DNA of 64,000 nucleotides from a bacterium (GTDB lineage Bacteria; Myxococcota_A; UBA9160; UBA4427): the NCBI GenBank assembly GCA_024742285.1, contig JANSYR010000009.1:62001-126000 (forward strand), read 5' to 3'. Both the position numbers and the translations under genes were made by a program. Shown piece after piece: positions 25,637-34,566 of the stretch; positions within the stretch are counted from its first letter, which is position 1, and each line of letters opens with the position of its first letter. The notes under the pieces were generated by a model that worked only from the letters and a program-made list of their open reading frames with translations, was not told where the DNA came from and ran no database searches.

Positions 25637-25718
25637 GGCATGCCTGACCTGGTTCGATCGGGTTCGATCTCGCGAGTATTCTCGAACGAGTCGATCATGC
25701 GTGATCCAGCGAGACGTT

Positions 25719-26183
25719 TCAATCGACCCGGCCTGCGAGTGGCTGCCCTCGCTGCCATCGAGGACCGTAGAGATCGTCGATGCCGAGCCCAGCCTCGAGC
25801 CGATCCTCTCCACACGGCGCTACAGGCGGCGGATCCAGCGCCTCGAAGACTTCGCGCACCCGTCCGTCCTCGGCATCGAACGTCAGCCGCCCCGTGCGGA
25901 AGCCGAAGAGGACCTTGATCTCACCGACCACCGTGTCGCCCGCGACGAGGTGGATCGGCTGCCCGTAGTGGCGCTTCGCGAAGAGCTCGAACGCGCGTCG
26001 TCCGTCGGAGCGTAGCTGGACCTCGATTTCCGAAGTCTCGTCGGGGTCGGCGCGGACCGCCGCCACGTTCGATGCGCAGAGGTGGAAGACGGGTTCGGCG
26101 GATCGCGGAGCCAGGGCGCACGCGCTGATCGCGAGGGCGAGGCCCGAAGCAAGGATCCGTTCGGTCCGCGTCCCCGACATCAT
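25719..26183 (-). CDS. Small lipoprotein-like exported protein
   Basis: A 154-residue protein with a signal (ILASGLALAISACALAP; lipobox ISAC near residue 21). The mature part includes VFHLCASNVAAVRADPDE and FELFAKRHYGQPIHLVAGD, without a recognised family. The start lies two bases past the stop of the upstream membrane protein, so the two form an operon. It is not bounded by attC-like repeats, so it is taken as chromosomal. Confidence 0.7.
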   Translation of the reverse strand: MMSGTRTERILASGLALAISACALAPRSAEPVFHLCASNVAAVRADPDETSEIEVQLRSDGRRAFELFAKRHYGQPIHLVAGDTVVGEIKVLFGFRTGRLTFDAEDGRVREVFEALDPPPVAPCGEDRLEAGLGIDDLYGPRWQRGQPLAGRVD

Positions 26184-26185
26184 GC

Positions 26186-26593
26186 TCAGAAGGGCCCTGC
26201 CGGGTCGGAGCGGCCTTCCCGGATCTGTCGCCACCCGATGAACGCGAGCGTCGGCGCCAGCACACCCAGCCCGTTCAGCGCCACGCCACCCCATCTCGCC
26301 CAGGGCGACGGCCAGAGCGACGGGTCCGCCACGAGCGCGTTCTGGATCGTGAGCAGCGCCGGGACGGCGAGGAGCGACGCGATCGCGACGTAGACGCCCG
26401 GGAACGCCCGGACGAGCGCATAGAGCGCGCCGGTCGACGCGACCGCGAAGATCGCGACGTTCCCCGACGCGGTCGGGCCGAGGGCCTGCTCCCCCTGGCC
26501 GAGACGCCAGAGGCCGACGATCTGCCACAGCGCGACGAGTACGCCGTAGGCGATCTGGAGCTGGACGGCGAGGCGCATCGTCGGCGGAATCAT
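26186..26593 (-). CDS. Small four-segment membrane protein
   Basis: A 135-residue protein with four membrane segments (LQIAYGVLVALWQIVGLW, VAIFAVASTGALYALV, VYVAIASLLAVPALLTI, ALNGLGVLAPTLAFIGW). No family was recognised. It is followed after two bases by the small lipoprotein gene; 51 bases separate it from the gene upstream on the same strand. Confidence 0.7.
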   Translation of the reverse strand: MIPPTMRLAVQLQIAYGVLVALWQIVGLWRLGQGEQALGPTASGNVAIFAVASTGALYALVRAFPGVYVAIASLLAVPALLTIQNALVADPSLWPSPWARWGGVALNGLGVLAPTLAFIGWRQIREGRSDPAGPF

Positions 26594-26644
26594 GGCTGGA
26601 TACTAGGCGCTGACGCTCCGGATGCCGCCGGAGCGATCGGCGGC

Positions 26645-27442
26645 CTACTCGCAGTCCGAGGCGGCCACGTCGATCGAGGCGATCGGATCTCCCGCGGTCG
26701 TCGAGTAGGCCAATCGGATGACGACGCCCTGGTCGATGAAGTCCCGCCGGAGTTCTTCGTCCGCGCAGACGTTCTCGCCGACGATGGGCTTCATCCGGGC
26801 CGCGAAAACGGCGGGGTCGACGCCCTCGAAAACGGCGGCCGGCGCCCGATACTTGAACACGAGGACTCCCTCGAGACCCTCGGCTTCGTAGAACTCGGTC
26901 TGTTCGTCGATCATGATTGGCAGGTCACGGTTCGTCGCGGTCGCGACGTCGTCGAGGGCCGCCTTCGAGGTCGGGTCCCGGAAGGCCTCCAGGGCGAGCT
27001 GGAAGGCGACCGCGCATACTGCGAAGACGACGAGCGCGATTGCCGAGGCAACTGCGCTCAGCGCATACCTGGAGACCACGGGGCGATCGCTGCGGAAGAT
27101 GCGAGCACTGGAGTAGGCGGCCGAGAGACCGATGAGCGCTCCGAGGGCGCCGCCGCTGACGACCAGCATGACCGGGAGGCCCATCCAGACGTACTCGTAC
27201 CACTCGAGCGCGCGCGCGACGCGGATCTCGGTCCCGTCGATCACGACGGTGGGGATCGGGTCGATCCAGTTCACCTTGAACTTGATCTCCCGCTCTTCGC
27301 CGTGGTTGTCGCGAAGGACGAACTTGCCGCGCCCGGAGACCTGGGCGGTTCCGTCGTAGAGCTTCGCGGACCCGAAGAACCCCTCGATCCGCACCTCGAG
27401 GTTTCGCCCCTCGAAGTCTTCGTGAGCGACCGGGAACCTCAT
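26645..27442 (-). CDS. Membrane protein of unknown function
   Basis: A 265-residue protein with an N-terminal soluble region rich in beta strands (residues 1-90), two membrane segments (GLPVMLVVSGGALGALIGLSA and ALSAVASAIALVVFAVCAV) and a C-terminal domain of about 110 residues. The ATG at 27442 overlaps the stop of the 41-residue gene upstream (ATGA), so translation is likely coupled. No family was recognised. It is the last gene of the acetolactate synthase-like operon. Confidence 0.72.
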   Translation of the reverse strand: MRFPVAHEDFEGRNLEVRIEGFFGSAKLYDGTAQVSGRGKFVLRDNHGEEREIKFKVNWIDPIPTVVIDGTEIRVARALEWYEYVWMGLPVMLVVSGGALGALIGLSAAYSSARIFRSDRPVVSRYALSAVASAIALVVFAVCAVAFQLALEAFRDPTSKAALDDVATATNRDLPIMIDEQTEFYEAEGLEGVLVFKYRAPAAVFEGVDPAVFAARMKPIVGENVCADEELRRDFIDQGVVIRLAYSTTAGDPIASIDVAASDCE

Positions 27443-27564
27443 GGATCCCTGGGCGGCTCGTAGCACCCCTTGTCCAGGGTGCAGGTGCGGCGATAGCCGT
27501 CTTCGGAGGTCGCGCCGATGGAGGCGAGGGCGACGACGGCGGCGAGGAGCAGGAGGACGCGCAT
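27439..27564 (-). CDS. 41-residue exported peptide
   Basis: A short gene starting one base after the synthase stop (TAG-G-ATG). The peptide begins with a signal-like stretch (MRVLLLLAAVVALASIGATS), leaving a tail of about 20 residues with two Cys (RRTCTLDKGCYEP) that could pair. Its stop overlaps the next start by four bases (ATGA). The two tight junctions and the sensible signal peptide support a real gene. Function unknown; a small periplasmic or secreted partner of the next membrane protein is possible. Confidence 0.6.
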   Translation of the reverse strand: MRVLLLLAAVVALASIGATSEDGYRRTCTLDKGCYEPPRDP

Positions 27565-27565
27565 C

Positions 27566-29218
27566 CTACTTCTTCCCGAGGCTCGCATTCTCCGCGTAGT
27601 CGATCGGACACTCGATCACGTTCACGCCGCCTTCCTTCAGGCACTTCTGCAGGATCGACAGCAGATCGTCGGTCTTCTCGACGCGGAAGCCGCGGGCGCC
27701 GTAGCTCTCGGCGTACTTCACGAAATCGGGATTGCCGAACTCGAGGCCCCAGTCCTGGAAGTCCGCGTCGTCCTGCTTCCAGCGGATCATGCCGTAGGAG
27801 TCGTCGCGCAGGACCAGGGTCGTCACGTCCCGCTTCATCCGGACGGCGGTCTCGAGCTCCTGGGAGTTCATCATGAACCCGCCATCGCCGCAGATCGCGA
27901 GGACCTTTCGCTCCGGGTAGACGAAGCTCGCACCGATCGCGGAGGGCAGACCCGCGCCCATGGTGGCGAGCGCGTTGTCGAGCAGGATCGTGTTGGGCTG
28001 ATAGGCGCGGTAGTTGCGCGCGAACCAGATCTTGTACATGCCGTTGTCGAGGCAGATGATGCCGTCGTCGGGCATGGCCTTGCGCACGTCGGCGACGAGG
28101 CGCTGGGGGCAGAGCGGGAAGCGCGGGTCGTCGGACTTCTCGCTGGTGTGCTCGTCGACCTGGGCCTTCACGTCCCGGAAGGTCGAGAAGTCCCAGTGGT
28201 CCTGGTTCGCGATCGATTCGTTGATCTGCCAGACGGCGTTCGCGATGTCGCCCACGACCTCGAGCTGGGGGAAGTAGATCGAGTCGACCTCGGCGGAGGC
28301 GAAGCTGATGTGAAGGACCTCGAAGCCGTCCTCGGACATGAAGAAGGGCGGTTTCTCGATCACGTCGTGGCCGACGTTGATGATCAGATCGGCGGCGGCG
28401 ACGGCGTCGTGGACCGAGTCGTTGTCCGAGAGGGCGGCGGTTCCGAGATACTGGTCATTTCGCTCGTCGATCACACCCTTGCCCATCTGGGTGCAGATGT
28501 AGGGGATGCCGGTCTGTTCGACGAAGCGGGTGAGCTGCTTGCTCGTGCGCTTGCGATTCGCGCCGGCGCCGACGAGCAGGAGCGGACGCTTCGCCTTCTC
28601 GATCATCGCGACCGCGCGCGCGATCGCCTTGTCTTCTGCTGCCGGTCGACGTGCCGCTTCGGGATTGAAGAAGAAGGGGTCGTCGACCATCTCCTCCGCG
28701 ATGTCCTCCGGGAGCTCGAGGCAGACGGCGCCGGGGCGCTCCTCCTCAGCCAGGCGGATCGCCTCGCGTACGGCGGACGGCACGTTCGCGCCGTGCACGA
28801 TCTGACGCGAGTACTTGGTCACGGGCTGCATCATCTCGACGACGTCGACGATCTGGAACCGCGCCTGCTTGCTCTTCTTGATCGGCTTCTGGCCGGTGAT
28901 CATCATCATCGGCATCGCGCCGAGCTGGGCGTACGCCGCTGCGGTCACGAAGTTGGTCGCCCCCGGTCCGAGGGTCGAGAGACAGACCCCGATCTTGCCC
29001 GTCAGACGACCGATCGTCGCGGCCATGAAGCCGGCACCCTGCTCGTGACGCGTCAGGACGAGCTGGATCTTCGAATGACGTAGACTTTCGAGGATGTCGA
29101 GATTCTCTTCACCCGGGATCCCGAAGACGTACTCGACGCCTTCGCGTTCGAGGGCTTCGACCATCAGATCAGAGGCCTTGGCCGGCTCCCCGGGAGACCG
29201 GTCGGAAATCGCACTCAT
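27566..29218 (-). CDS. Acetolactate synthase large subunit-like ThDP enzyme
   Basis: A 550-residue thiamine-diphosphate enzyme of the acetolactate synthase family. The N-terminal Glu needed for ThDP activation lies in FGIPGEEN, and the ThDP/Mg site is GDGGFMMNSQELETA near residue 440. The central domain is present. The family condenses two pyruvates to acetolactate; the lack of a nearby small subunit and of ilvC points to a catabolic (AlsS-like) or other decarboxylase role, so the substrate remains open. It heads an operon with the 41-residue peptide and a membrane protein. Confidence 0.85.
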   Translation of the reverse strand: MSAISDRSPGEPAKASDLMVEALEREGVEYVFGIPGEENLDILESLRHSKIQLVLTRHEQGAGFMAATIGRLTGKIGVCLSTLGPGATNFVTAAAYAQLGAMPMMMITGQKPIKKSKQARFQIVDVVEMMQPVTKYSRQIVHGANVPSAVREAIRLAEEERPGAVCLELPEDIAEEMVDDPFFFNPEAARRPAAEDKAIARAVAMIEKAKRPLLLVGAGANRKRTSKQLTRFVEQTGIPYICTQMGKGVIDERNDQYLGTAALSDNDSVHDAVAAADLIINVGHDVIEKPPFFMSEDGFEVLHISFASAEVDSIYFPQLEVVGDIANAVWQINESIANQDHWDFSTFRDVKAQVDEHTSEKSDDPRFPLCPQRLVADVRKAMPDDGIICLDNGMYKIWFARNYRAYQPNTILLDNALATMGAGLPSAIGASFVYPERKVLAICGDGGFMMNSQELETAVRMKRDVTTLVLRDDSYGMIRWKQDDADFQDWGLEFGNPDFVKYAESYGARGFRVEKTDDLLSILQKCLKEGGVNVIECPIDYAENASLGKK

Positions 29219-29281
29219 CGAAACCCTCCCGCATCGGACACGATGCGAGGGGGATCCTACCAGAGGACGCTTTCCCTTTCG

Positions 29282-30655
29282 CTAGGCGACGCCGTTCGCG
29301 ATCGGAGGCGAAGCCTCGTTCGTGGGGGCGGAGCGTTCGGGGGTCGGCTCGATCCGCCTCGTCGCCTTCTCGAGGGGCGGGGTCCGGCCCAGGTCTTCGG
29401 CGTTCGCGATCCCGAGCTCGGCCATGCGTCGGGCGGAGGCGTGGACCCGGGTCTCGAGGCTGCCGATCGCGGTGTTGTAGGCCTCGACGGCGCCATCGAG
29501 CTTCCTGCCCAGGTTCGAGAAGCGATCGTTCAAGGCGACGATCCGCTCGAAGAGCTCCCGGCCGAGCTTCGAGACCGCCAACGCGTTCTCTGCCATCGCT
29601 TCCTGCTGCCAGCCGTACGCGACGGCCCGGAGGAGCGCGATCAACGTCGTGGGCCCCGCCAGCAGCACCTTCTTCCCCACGCCTCGCTCGATCAGCTCCG
29701 GATCCGTCGCGAGGGCCGACGCGAAGAAGGGTTCTCCGGGCAGGAAGAGGACGACGAACTCGGGCGACCCCTCGAGCCTGGACCAGTAGGCACGCCCGCT
29801 CAGGTCGTCGACGTGACGTCGCACGTGACGCGCGTGCTCCACGAGGAGCGTCTCGCGCTCGGCGTCGTCCTGGGACTCGGCGGCGGCCAGGTAGGCCTGG
29901 AGCGGGGCCTTCGCGTCGACCACGATCGAGCGTCCACCGGGGAGCCGCACGACGAGGTCCGGCCGCGAACGGCGATCGGGATCGTCGAGGGTCACCTGCT
30001 CCTGGAAGTCGCAGTGCGGGAGCATGCCGGCGAGCTCGCAGACGCGGCGTAGCTGGAGCTCACCCCAGCGACCGCGCACGTTCGGCGTGCCGAGCGCCTG
30101 ACGGAGGCCCTGGGTCTCCGAGGCGAGGGCGCGGTGGTTGGTCGCGACGAGCTCCAGGTGGCTCGTGAGCGATCGGTAGTGGCCTTCGCGTTCCGTCTCG
30201 ACCCGCTGAAGCTTCTCGTCGACCTTGTCGAGGGATTCCCGCAGCGGCCGGACGAGGGCTTCGACGGCGGCTTCGCGCCGCTCGAGCGCCTGCTCGTTCG
30301 ATTGCGTGGCGGCGCCGAGGCGCTCGCCGGCGAGGGCCAGGAAACGGTCGCTGCTCCGGTCGAGCGCCTCGTTCGAGAGGGACTCGAAGCGGTCTCGGAG
30401 CCGGGCCTGGGATCGGCCCAGGACGAGCGAGACGAAGCCCGCCCCCAGGAGCGCGCCGAGGCCCAGGCCGACCACGAGGCCGATCGCGAGGGCCCAGCCG
30501 GCGATCAGGGCGGCGTCGCCTTCGAGGGCCGGGACGAAGGCCGAGAGGGATTGGGACAGGGATTCGGGGAGGGCGAGCAGGTGCGGCACGGGCGGGACCT
30601 CTCTCTGGATGGGGGTCCCCGAACCATCGGCAGGGGGTGTGTCGGATGCGGTCAC
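29282..30655 (-). CDS. rmuC: DNA recombination protein RmuC
   Basis: A 457-residue RmuC-family protein. It has an N-terminal membrane segment (LIAGWALAIGLVVGLGLG, about residues 50-70), a long coiled coil to about residue 200, and the nuclease-like core with NVRGRWGELQLRRVCELAGM and PDLVVRLPGG...VVDAKAPL, where the Asp and Lys match the PD-(D/E)xK fold. RmuC limits DNA inversion and acts on DNA at the membrane. It is divergent from the oxidoreductase gene. Confidence 0.93.
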   Translation of the reverse strand: MTASDTPPADGSGTPIQREVPPVPHLLALPESLSQSLSAFVPALEGDAALIAGWALAIGLVVGLGLGALLGAGFVSLVLGRSQARLRDRFESLSNEALDRSSDRFLALAGERLGAATQSNEQALERREAAVEALVRPLRESLDKVDEKLQRVETEREGHYRSLTSHLELVATNHRALASETQGLRQALGTPNVRGRWGELQLRRVCELAGMLPHCDFQEQVTLDDPDRRSRPDLVVRLPGGRSIVVDAKAPLQAYLAAAESQDDAERETLLVEHARHVRRHVDDLSGRAYWSRLEGSPEFVVLFLPGEPFFASALATDPELIERGVGKKVLLAGPTTLIALLRAVAYGWQQEAMAENALAVSKLGRELFERIVALNDRFSNLGRKLDGAVEAYNTAIGSLETRVHASARRMAELGIANAEDLGRTPPLEKATRRIEPTPERSAPTNEASPPIANGVA

Positions 30656-30727
30656 GATCGGGCCGGCAACTCGCGCGCAGCCGGCCTAGGATGAATGGCC
30701 CTCCGCGATTCGCGGAGCCGAGAGGAG

Positions 30728-31711
30728 ATGACGATGTTCACGATGCGCTTCGACATGCGCGCGCCCGAGTTCGGGGCGCCCAGGGCAGATCTCTACGCGG
30801 CGGCGATCGAAATGTCGGAGTGGGCGGAATCCCGCGGATGCGTGTCGATCCAGGTCTGCGAGCACCACCGCTCGAAGGACGGCTATCTGCCGGCGCCGAT
30901 GATCCTGGCGAGCGCGATCGCGGCGCGGACGAAGACGGTCCCGCTCCAGATCGCCGCGCTGATCGTGCCCCTCCACGATCCGATCGAGCTCGCCGAGCAG
31001 ATGTCCGTCCTCGACATCGTCTCCGGCGGTCGCGTCACCTACGTCTGCGCGATCGGATACGTGCCGGCGGAGTACGCGATGTTCGGCCAACAGATGAAGG
31101 GACGCGGCAAGCGGCTCGAGGAATCGATCCGCGTGATGCAGCGCCTCTGGAAGGGCGAAGAGGTCGAGTACGAGGGTCGCCTCGCGAAGGTCACGCCGCT
31201 TCCGCACACGCCGGGTGGACCGCCGCTCCTGCTCGGCGGCGGCGTCGCCGCCTCCGCCCGTCGCGCCGCGCGCCTCGGCCTCGGCATCCTCGGCATGGGC
31301 ACCGACCCGGACCTCGAGCGCTACTACCTCGAAGCCTGCGAAGAGGAAGGGATCGAGCCCGGACTCTGCATGAATCCGACCGACGGTGCGCCGCTCTCCG
31401 CGTTCGTGGCGAAGGATCCCGACGCCGCGTGGGCGAAGTGGGGGCCGCACCTGCTCCACGATGCCCAGGCCTACGCCGAATGGATGGGCGACGACATCGA
31501 CTCCGCGACCAAGAGCATCGCCTCGACCGTCGAGGATCTGCGTGCCGAGAACGGCAACTACCAGATCCTCTCCGTCGAAGAAGCGATCGAAGCGGTCAAG
31601 ACCCGCGGTGTGATCATGACGCAGCCGCTCTGTGGCGGGATGCCGATCGAGTACGCGTGGGAGTCCCTCGAGACCCTCGTGAACGACGTGCTCCCGAAGG
31701 CCCATGGCTGA
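30728..31711 (+). CDS. LLM-class flavin-dependent oxidoreductase
   Basis: A 327-residue luciferase-like monooxygenase. The TIM-barrel fold is suggested by QVCEHHRSKDGYLPAP, IAALIVPLHDPIELAEQ and a phosphate-binding GGGVAASARRAARLG. It should use FMN or F420 with a small organic substrate. ATG at 30728 follows GAGAGGAG; an earlier ATG at 30695 lacks a site. Its end overlaps the next gene start by eight bases. Confidence 0.88.
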   Translation: MTMFTMRFDMRAPEFGAPRADLYAAAIEMSEWAESRGCVSIQVCEHHRSKDGYLPAPMILASAIAARTKTVPLQIAALIVPLHDPIELAEQMSVLDIVSGGRVTYVCAIGYVPAEYAMFGQQMKGRGKRLEESIRVMQRLWKGEEVEYEGRLAKVTPLPHTPGGPPLLLGGGVAASARRAARLGLGILGMGTDPDLERYYLEACEEEGIEPGLCMNPTDGAPLSAFVAKDPDAAWAKWGPHLLHDAQAYAEWMGDDIDSATKSIASTVEDLRAENGNYQILSVEEAIEAVKTRGVIMTQPLCGGMPIEYAWESLETLVNDVLPKAHG

Positions 31712-32690
31712 GATGCGGAAGACGGCCTCCGCCGCGTTCGTTCTCATCTTCGCATTCGCTGCCCTCGTCGCGACGGCGCTCGAGGACGGAGAGGGCGCGG
31801 GTCGTCGCTTCGCCTTCGAGTACGAAGTGGTCGTTCCGGCCGAGGTCGAAGGTGCCGAAGTGCTCACGCTCTTCGTTCCGATCGCCGACGACACGACTGG
31901 CCAACGCATCCTCTCCGTCGACCTCGACGCCAGTGAGGGCGTCGAGGGCCGCTTCGGCCGCGAGGCGCGTCACGGCAACAAGTACTGGGTCGCCGAGCTT
32001 CCGGCGAAGCGGGCGAAGCCCTTCCGGGTCGCCGTTCGCTACGACGTCGAGCGCGCGGTCGTCCGCGCCGGGGACGAGCGTGGCGACGCCGACTCGGCGA
32101 AGGCCTTCCTCGGTCCGGACCAGCGGGTCCCCGTCGGCCATCCGGTCCTCGAGCCGATCCTCGAAGAGATCCGCGCGGCGAGCCCGGGCGGATCGAAGTC
32201 GGAACGCGCCCGCGCGATCTACGACTGGGTCGTCGACAACGTCGAGTACAAGAAGACGGGAACCGGCTGGGGCAACGGCGACACGTTCTGGGCCTGCAAC
32301 GAACGCTACGGCAACTGCACCGACTTCCATTCGCTCTTCATCTCGCTGGCGCGAACCGAAGGGATTCCGGCGCGCTTCGAGATGGGCTTCCCGGTTCCCG
32401 CGGATCGCGAATCCGGCACGATCGCGGGCTATCACTGCTGGGTCGAGTTCTGGCTGCCCGGCGAAGGGTGGGTTCCGATCGACGCGAGCGAGGCCTCGAA
32501 GCACCCGGACAAGCGTGAGCTCTTCTACGGGACCCACCCGGCGGATCGCCTCCAGCTCTCGCGCGGTCGCGATCTGCGGCTCGGCGAGGACCATCGCGGC
32601 CGTACGCTCAACTACTTCGTCTATCCCTACCTGGAGGGCGACGGCAAGCGACTCGACGCCCCGCTCGAGACCCGCTTCTCGTACGAGTAG
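31704..32690 (+). CDS. Exported transglutaminase-like protein
   Basis: A 328-residue protein with a signal peptide (SAAFVLIFAFAALVATALE) and a transglutaminase-like core. The triad residues are visible as Cys in YGNCTDFHSLF, His in GYHCWVEFW and Asp in VPIDASEA. Such proteins are periplasmic amidases or crosslinking enzymes, or inactive binding modules; all three residues are present here. It overlaps the oxidoreductase gene by eight bases and converges on the antiporter gene. Confidence 0.87.
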   Translation: MAEMRKTASAAFVLIFAFAALVATALEDGEGAGRRFAFEYEVVVPAEVEGAEVLTLFVPIADDTTGQRILSVDLDASEGVEGRFGREARHGNKYWVAELPAKRAKPFRVAVRYDVERAVVRAGDERGDADSAKAFLGPDQRVPVGHPVLEPILEEIRAASPGGSKSERARAIYDWVVDNVEYKKTGTGWGNGDTFWACNERYGNCTDFHSLFISLARTEGIPARFEMGFPVPADRESGTIAGYHCWVEFWLPGEGWVPIDASEASKHPDKRELFYGTHPADRLQLSRGRDLRLGEDHRGRTLNYFVYPYLEGDGKRLDAPLETRFSYE

Positions 32691-32707
32691 GAGAACGAGC
32701 GCGCTGC

Positions 32708-33667
32708 TCAGTAGATCGCGTTGGCGAGATAGAGCAGATACGTCCCGACGAGGACCGCGCCCTGGATTCGGCCGATCCCGCCCGGACGCGCGACGAGCAC
32801 GAGTCCGGCGAGGCTCGTCGCCATCAGGATCGCACCGTCCACGAGATCGACGTCGTTCGCCGGCAGGGGCCGGATCGAGGCGGTCGCGCCGAGTACGCCG
32901 AGCAGGTTGAACACGCTCGAGCCGATCGCGTTGCCGACGGCGAGATCACCATGGCCTTTCTGGGCGGCGATGATGGAGGTCCCGATCTCGGGGACACTCG
33001 TGCCGAGCGCGACGACGCTGATCCCGATCGCGGCTTCGGAGAGCGCGTAGGGAGCGAGAGTCTGGAGCGATCCGTCGACGAGCCATTTCGCGCCGAGGCC
33101 GAGGAAGGCGATCCCGAGGACGGCGCGGCCGACCGGAAGCAGCCAATTCTCGTCCTGATCGCCCAGCGCCTCGGCGACCTCCTCACCGAGGAACTCGCCC
33201 ATCTCGACGTCTTCGGCGGCGCGTCGCAGGTTCCAACCGACGTAGGTGAAGAGGCCGAGGGCGAGGAGGACGCCCTCGAACCGCGAGATCAGCGCGTCGT
33301 TGACCATGAAGGTGAAGATCGCGGAGACGGCGATCAGGATCGGAAAGTCGACCCGGTACACCTCGCGTGAAGCGCGGAGTGGACGGATGAGGGCACAGAG
33401 TCCGAGCACGAGGATGATGTTGCAGACGTTCGAACCGACGACGTTTCCGACGGAGATGCCCGAATGGCCGGAGAGGGCGGCGTCGAGGCTGACCGAGAAC
33501 TCCGGCGCACTCGTCCCGATCGCGACGACGGTCGCTCCGATCGCGATCGGACTCATCCCGATCCGGTTCGCGATGAACGTCGAGGCCGAGACGAGCATGT
33601 CTCCACCGACGTAGAGGAGCGCGCATCCGGCGAGGATCAACAGGAGCGACACGACCAGGTCGGGCAC
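32708..33667 (-). CDS. Calcium/sodium antiporter (CaCA family, YrbG-like)
   Basis: A 319-residue membrane protein with about ten segments and two repeated halves. The alpha-repeat motifs are plain: VAIGTSAPEFSVSLDA with GNVVGSNVCN in the first half, VALGTSVPEIGTS with GNAIGSSVFN in the second. It should exchange Ca2+ or K+ for Na+/H+ across the inner membrane. It is convergent with the transglutaminase-like gene and divergent from the histone-fold gene. Confidence 0.93.
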   Translation of the reverse strand: MPDLVVSLLLILAGCALLYVGGDMLVSASTFIANRIGMSPIAIGATVVAIGTSAPEFSVSLDAALSGHSGISVGNVVGSNVCNIILVLGLCALIRPLRASREVYRVDFPILIAVSAIFTFMVNDALISRFEGVLLALGLFTYVGWNLRRAAEDVEMGEFLGEEVAEALGDQDENWLLPVGRAVLGIAFLGLGAKWLVDGSLQTLAPYALSEAAIGISVVALGTSVPEIGTSIIAAQKGHGDLAVGNAIGSSVFNLLGVLGATASIRPLPANDVDLVDGAILMATSLAGLVLVARPGGIGRIQGAVLVGTYLLYLANAIY

Positions 33668-34013
33668 GGGCGCGGGGGTCTCCAGGTCGTCGCGGCAGAG
33701 CAGGCTGCGGTGGGAGGGGACGGACGGACGTTCGGGCCGAACGCTGCGGCTTCGCGGGAAGGCAGCCGGGGCCGGGGCCGGCCGAGTCTAGCTCCAACTG
33801 CACGAGATTCGAGCGCCCGAATGGAGTAGGAGGGCTCGTTCGGCCGCTGCTCGACCCGAGGGGCCGCAGGGCGAGGAGGCGAGGCGGTCTCTCATATGTA
33901 CTCCGAGCGGTTCATTCCACGAATCGACGTCCGTGCTGGACGAGCTCGCCGAAGATCGCGACGCTTCGTCCGCCTGCGGCGCGGGCGCGGGTATGGAGAC
34001 GAGGGAGAACCGA
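33668..34013. other. Divergent intergenic region
   Basis: This 346-base gap lies between the antiporter start and the zinc-finger/histone-fold gene start, so promoters for both should be in it. I see no strong sigma-70 match, repeat or hairpin. Confidence 0.5.
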
Positions 34014-34544
34014 ATGAGCCAGGGCGGCGGCGAGCGATGGCGACGTTGCAGCGCGTGCAAGAACGACATCGCGCTCGGCGCCGTTCATTGGGTGTGCAGC
34101 GTGTCCACCTGCAACCGGAAGCGAACGGGGCTCGTCTTCTGCTCCGTCGACTGTTGGGAGATCCACCTTCCGACCGAACGTCATCGCGAGGCCTGGGCGG
34201 TCGAGGCCCGCGCGCCCACGACGCCGGATCCGCCGGAAGGCGCCCCCGCGAAGAAGGCCTCCAGTGGATCGAAGACGTCGACGTCGCGGGCGTCCTCCGA
34301 TGAAGACATCCTGGTCGTCGCGAGCAAGCTGAAGGCGTACGTGAAGGCCGCGTCCGGCTTCAATACCTCGGACCGCGTCCTGCCCGTCCTCTCGGAGGCG
34401 CTTCGAAAGTTCTGCGACGAGGCGATCGAGAACGCCCGGCGCGCGGAACGCCAGACGGTGCTCGATCGAGACGTCCCTCGACCCGAACGCACGCTCGGTC
34501 CGAGCGGCCGCCCCGCTCTCATCCGGAGACGGGGCGACCGCTAG
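34014..34544 (+). CDS. Zinc-finger plus histone-fold protein
   Basis: A 176-residue protein in two parts. Residues 8-60 have C12, C15, C28, C33, C43, C47, H51 and H57, a zinc-binding pattern like ZZ/MYND-type fingers. A Pro/Ser/Lys linker follows. Residues about 97-155 (ILVVASKLKAYVKAASGFNT, LSEALRKFCDEAIENARR, VLDRDVP) have the helix-loop-helix pattern of the histone fold, including the TVLDRDVP end typical of bacterial histone-fold proteins. I recall a zinc-finger ('ZZ') histone class in prokaryotes; this could be one. A DNA-binding chromatin role is inferred. ATG at 33993 is another possible start. Confidence 0.75.
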   Translation: MSQGGGERWRRCSACKNDIALGAVHWVCSVSTCNRKRTGLVFCSVDCWEIHLPTERHREAWAVEARAPTTPDPPEGAPAKKASSGSKTSTSRASSDEDILVVASKLKAYVKAASGFNTSDRVLPVLSEALRKFCDEAIENARRAERQTVLDRDVPRPERTLGPSGRPALIRRRGDR

Positions 34545-34566
34545 AACCCGGCCTCGACGCGTTCGC

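Noticed and set aside
19919-26600. An integron integrase
   Set aside because: No gene in the window has tyrosine-recombinase motifs, so the array is described as lacking a visible integrase.
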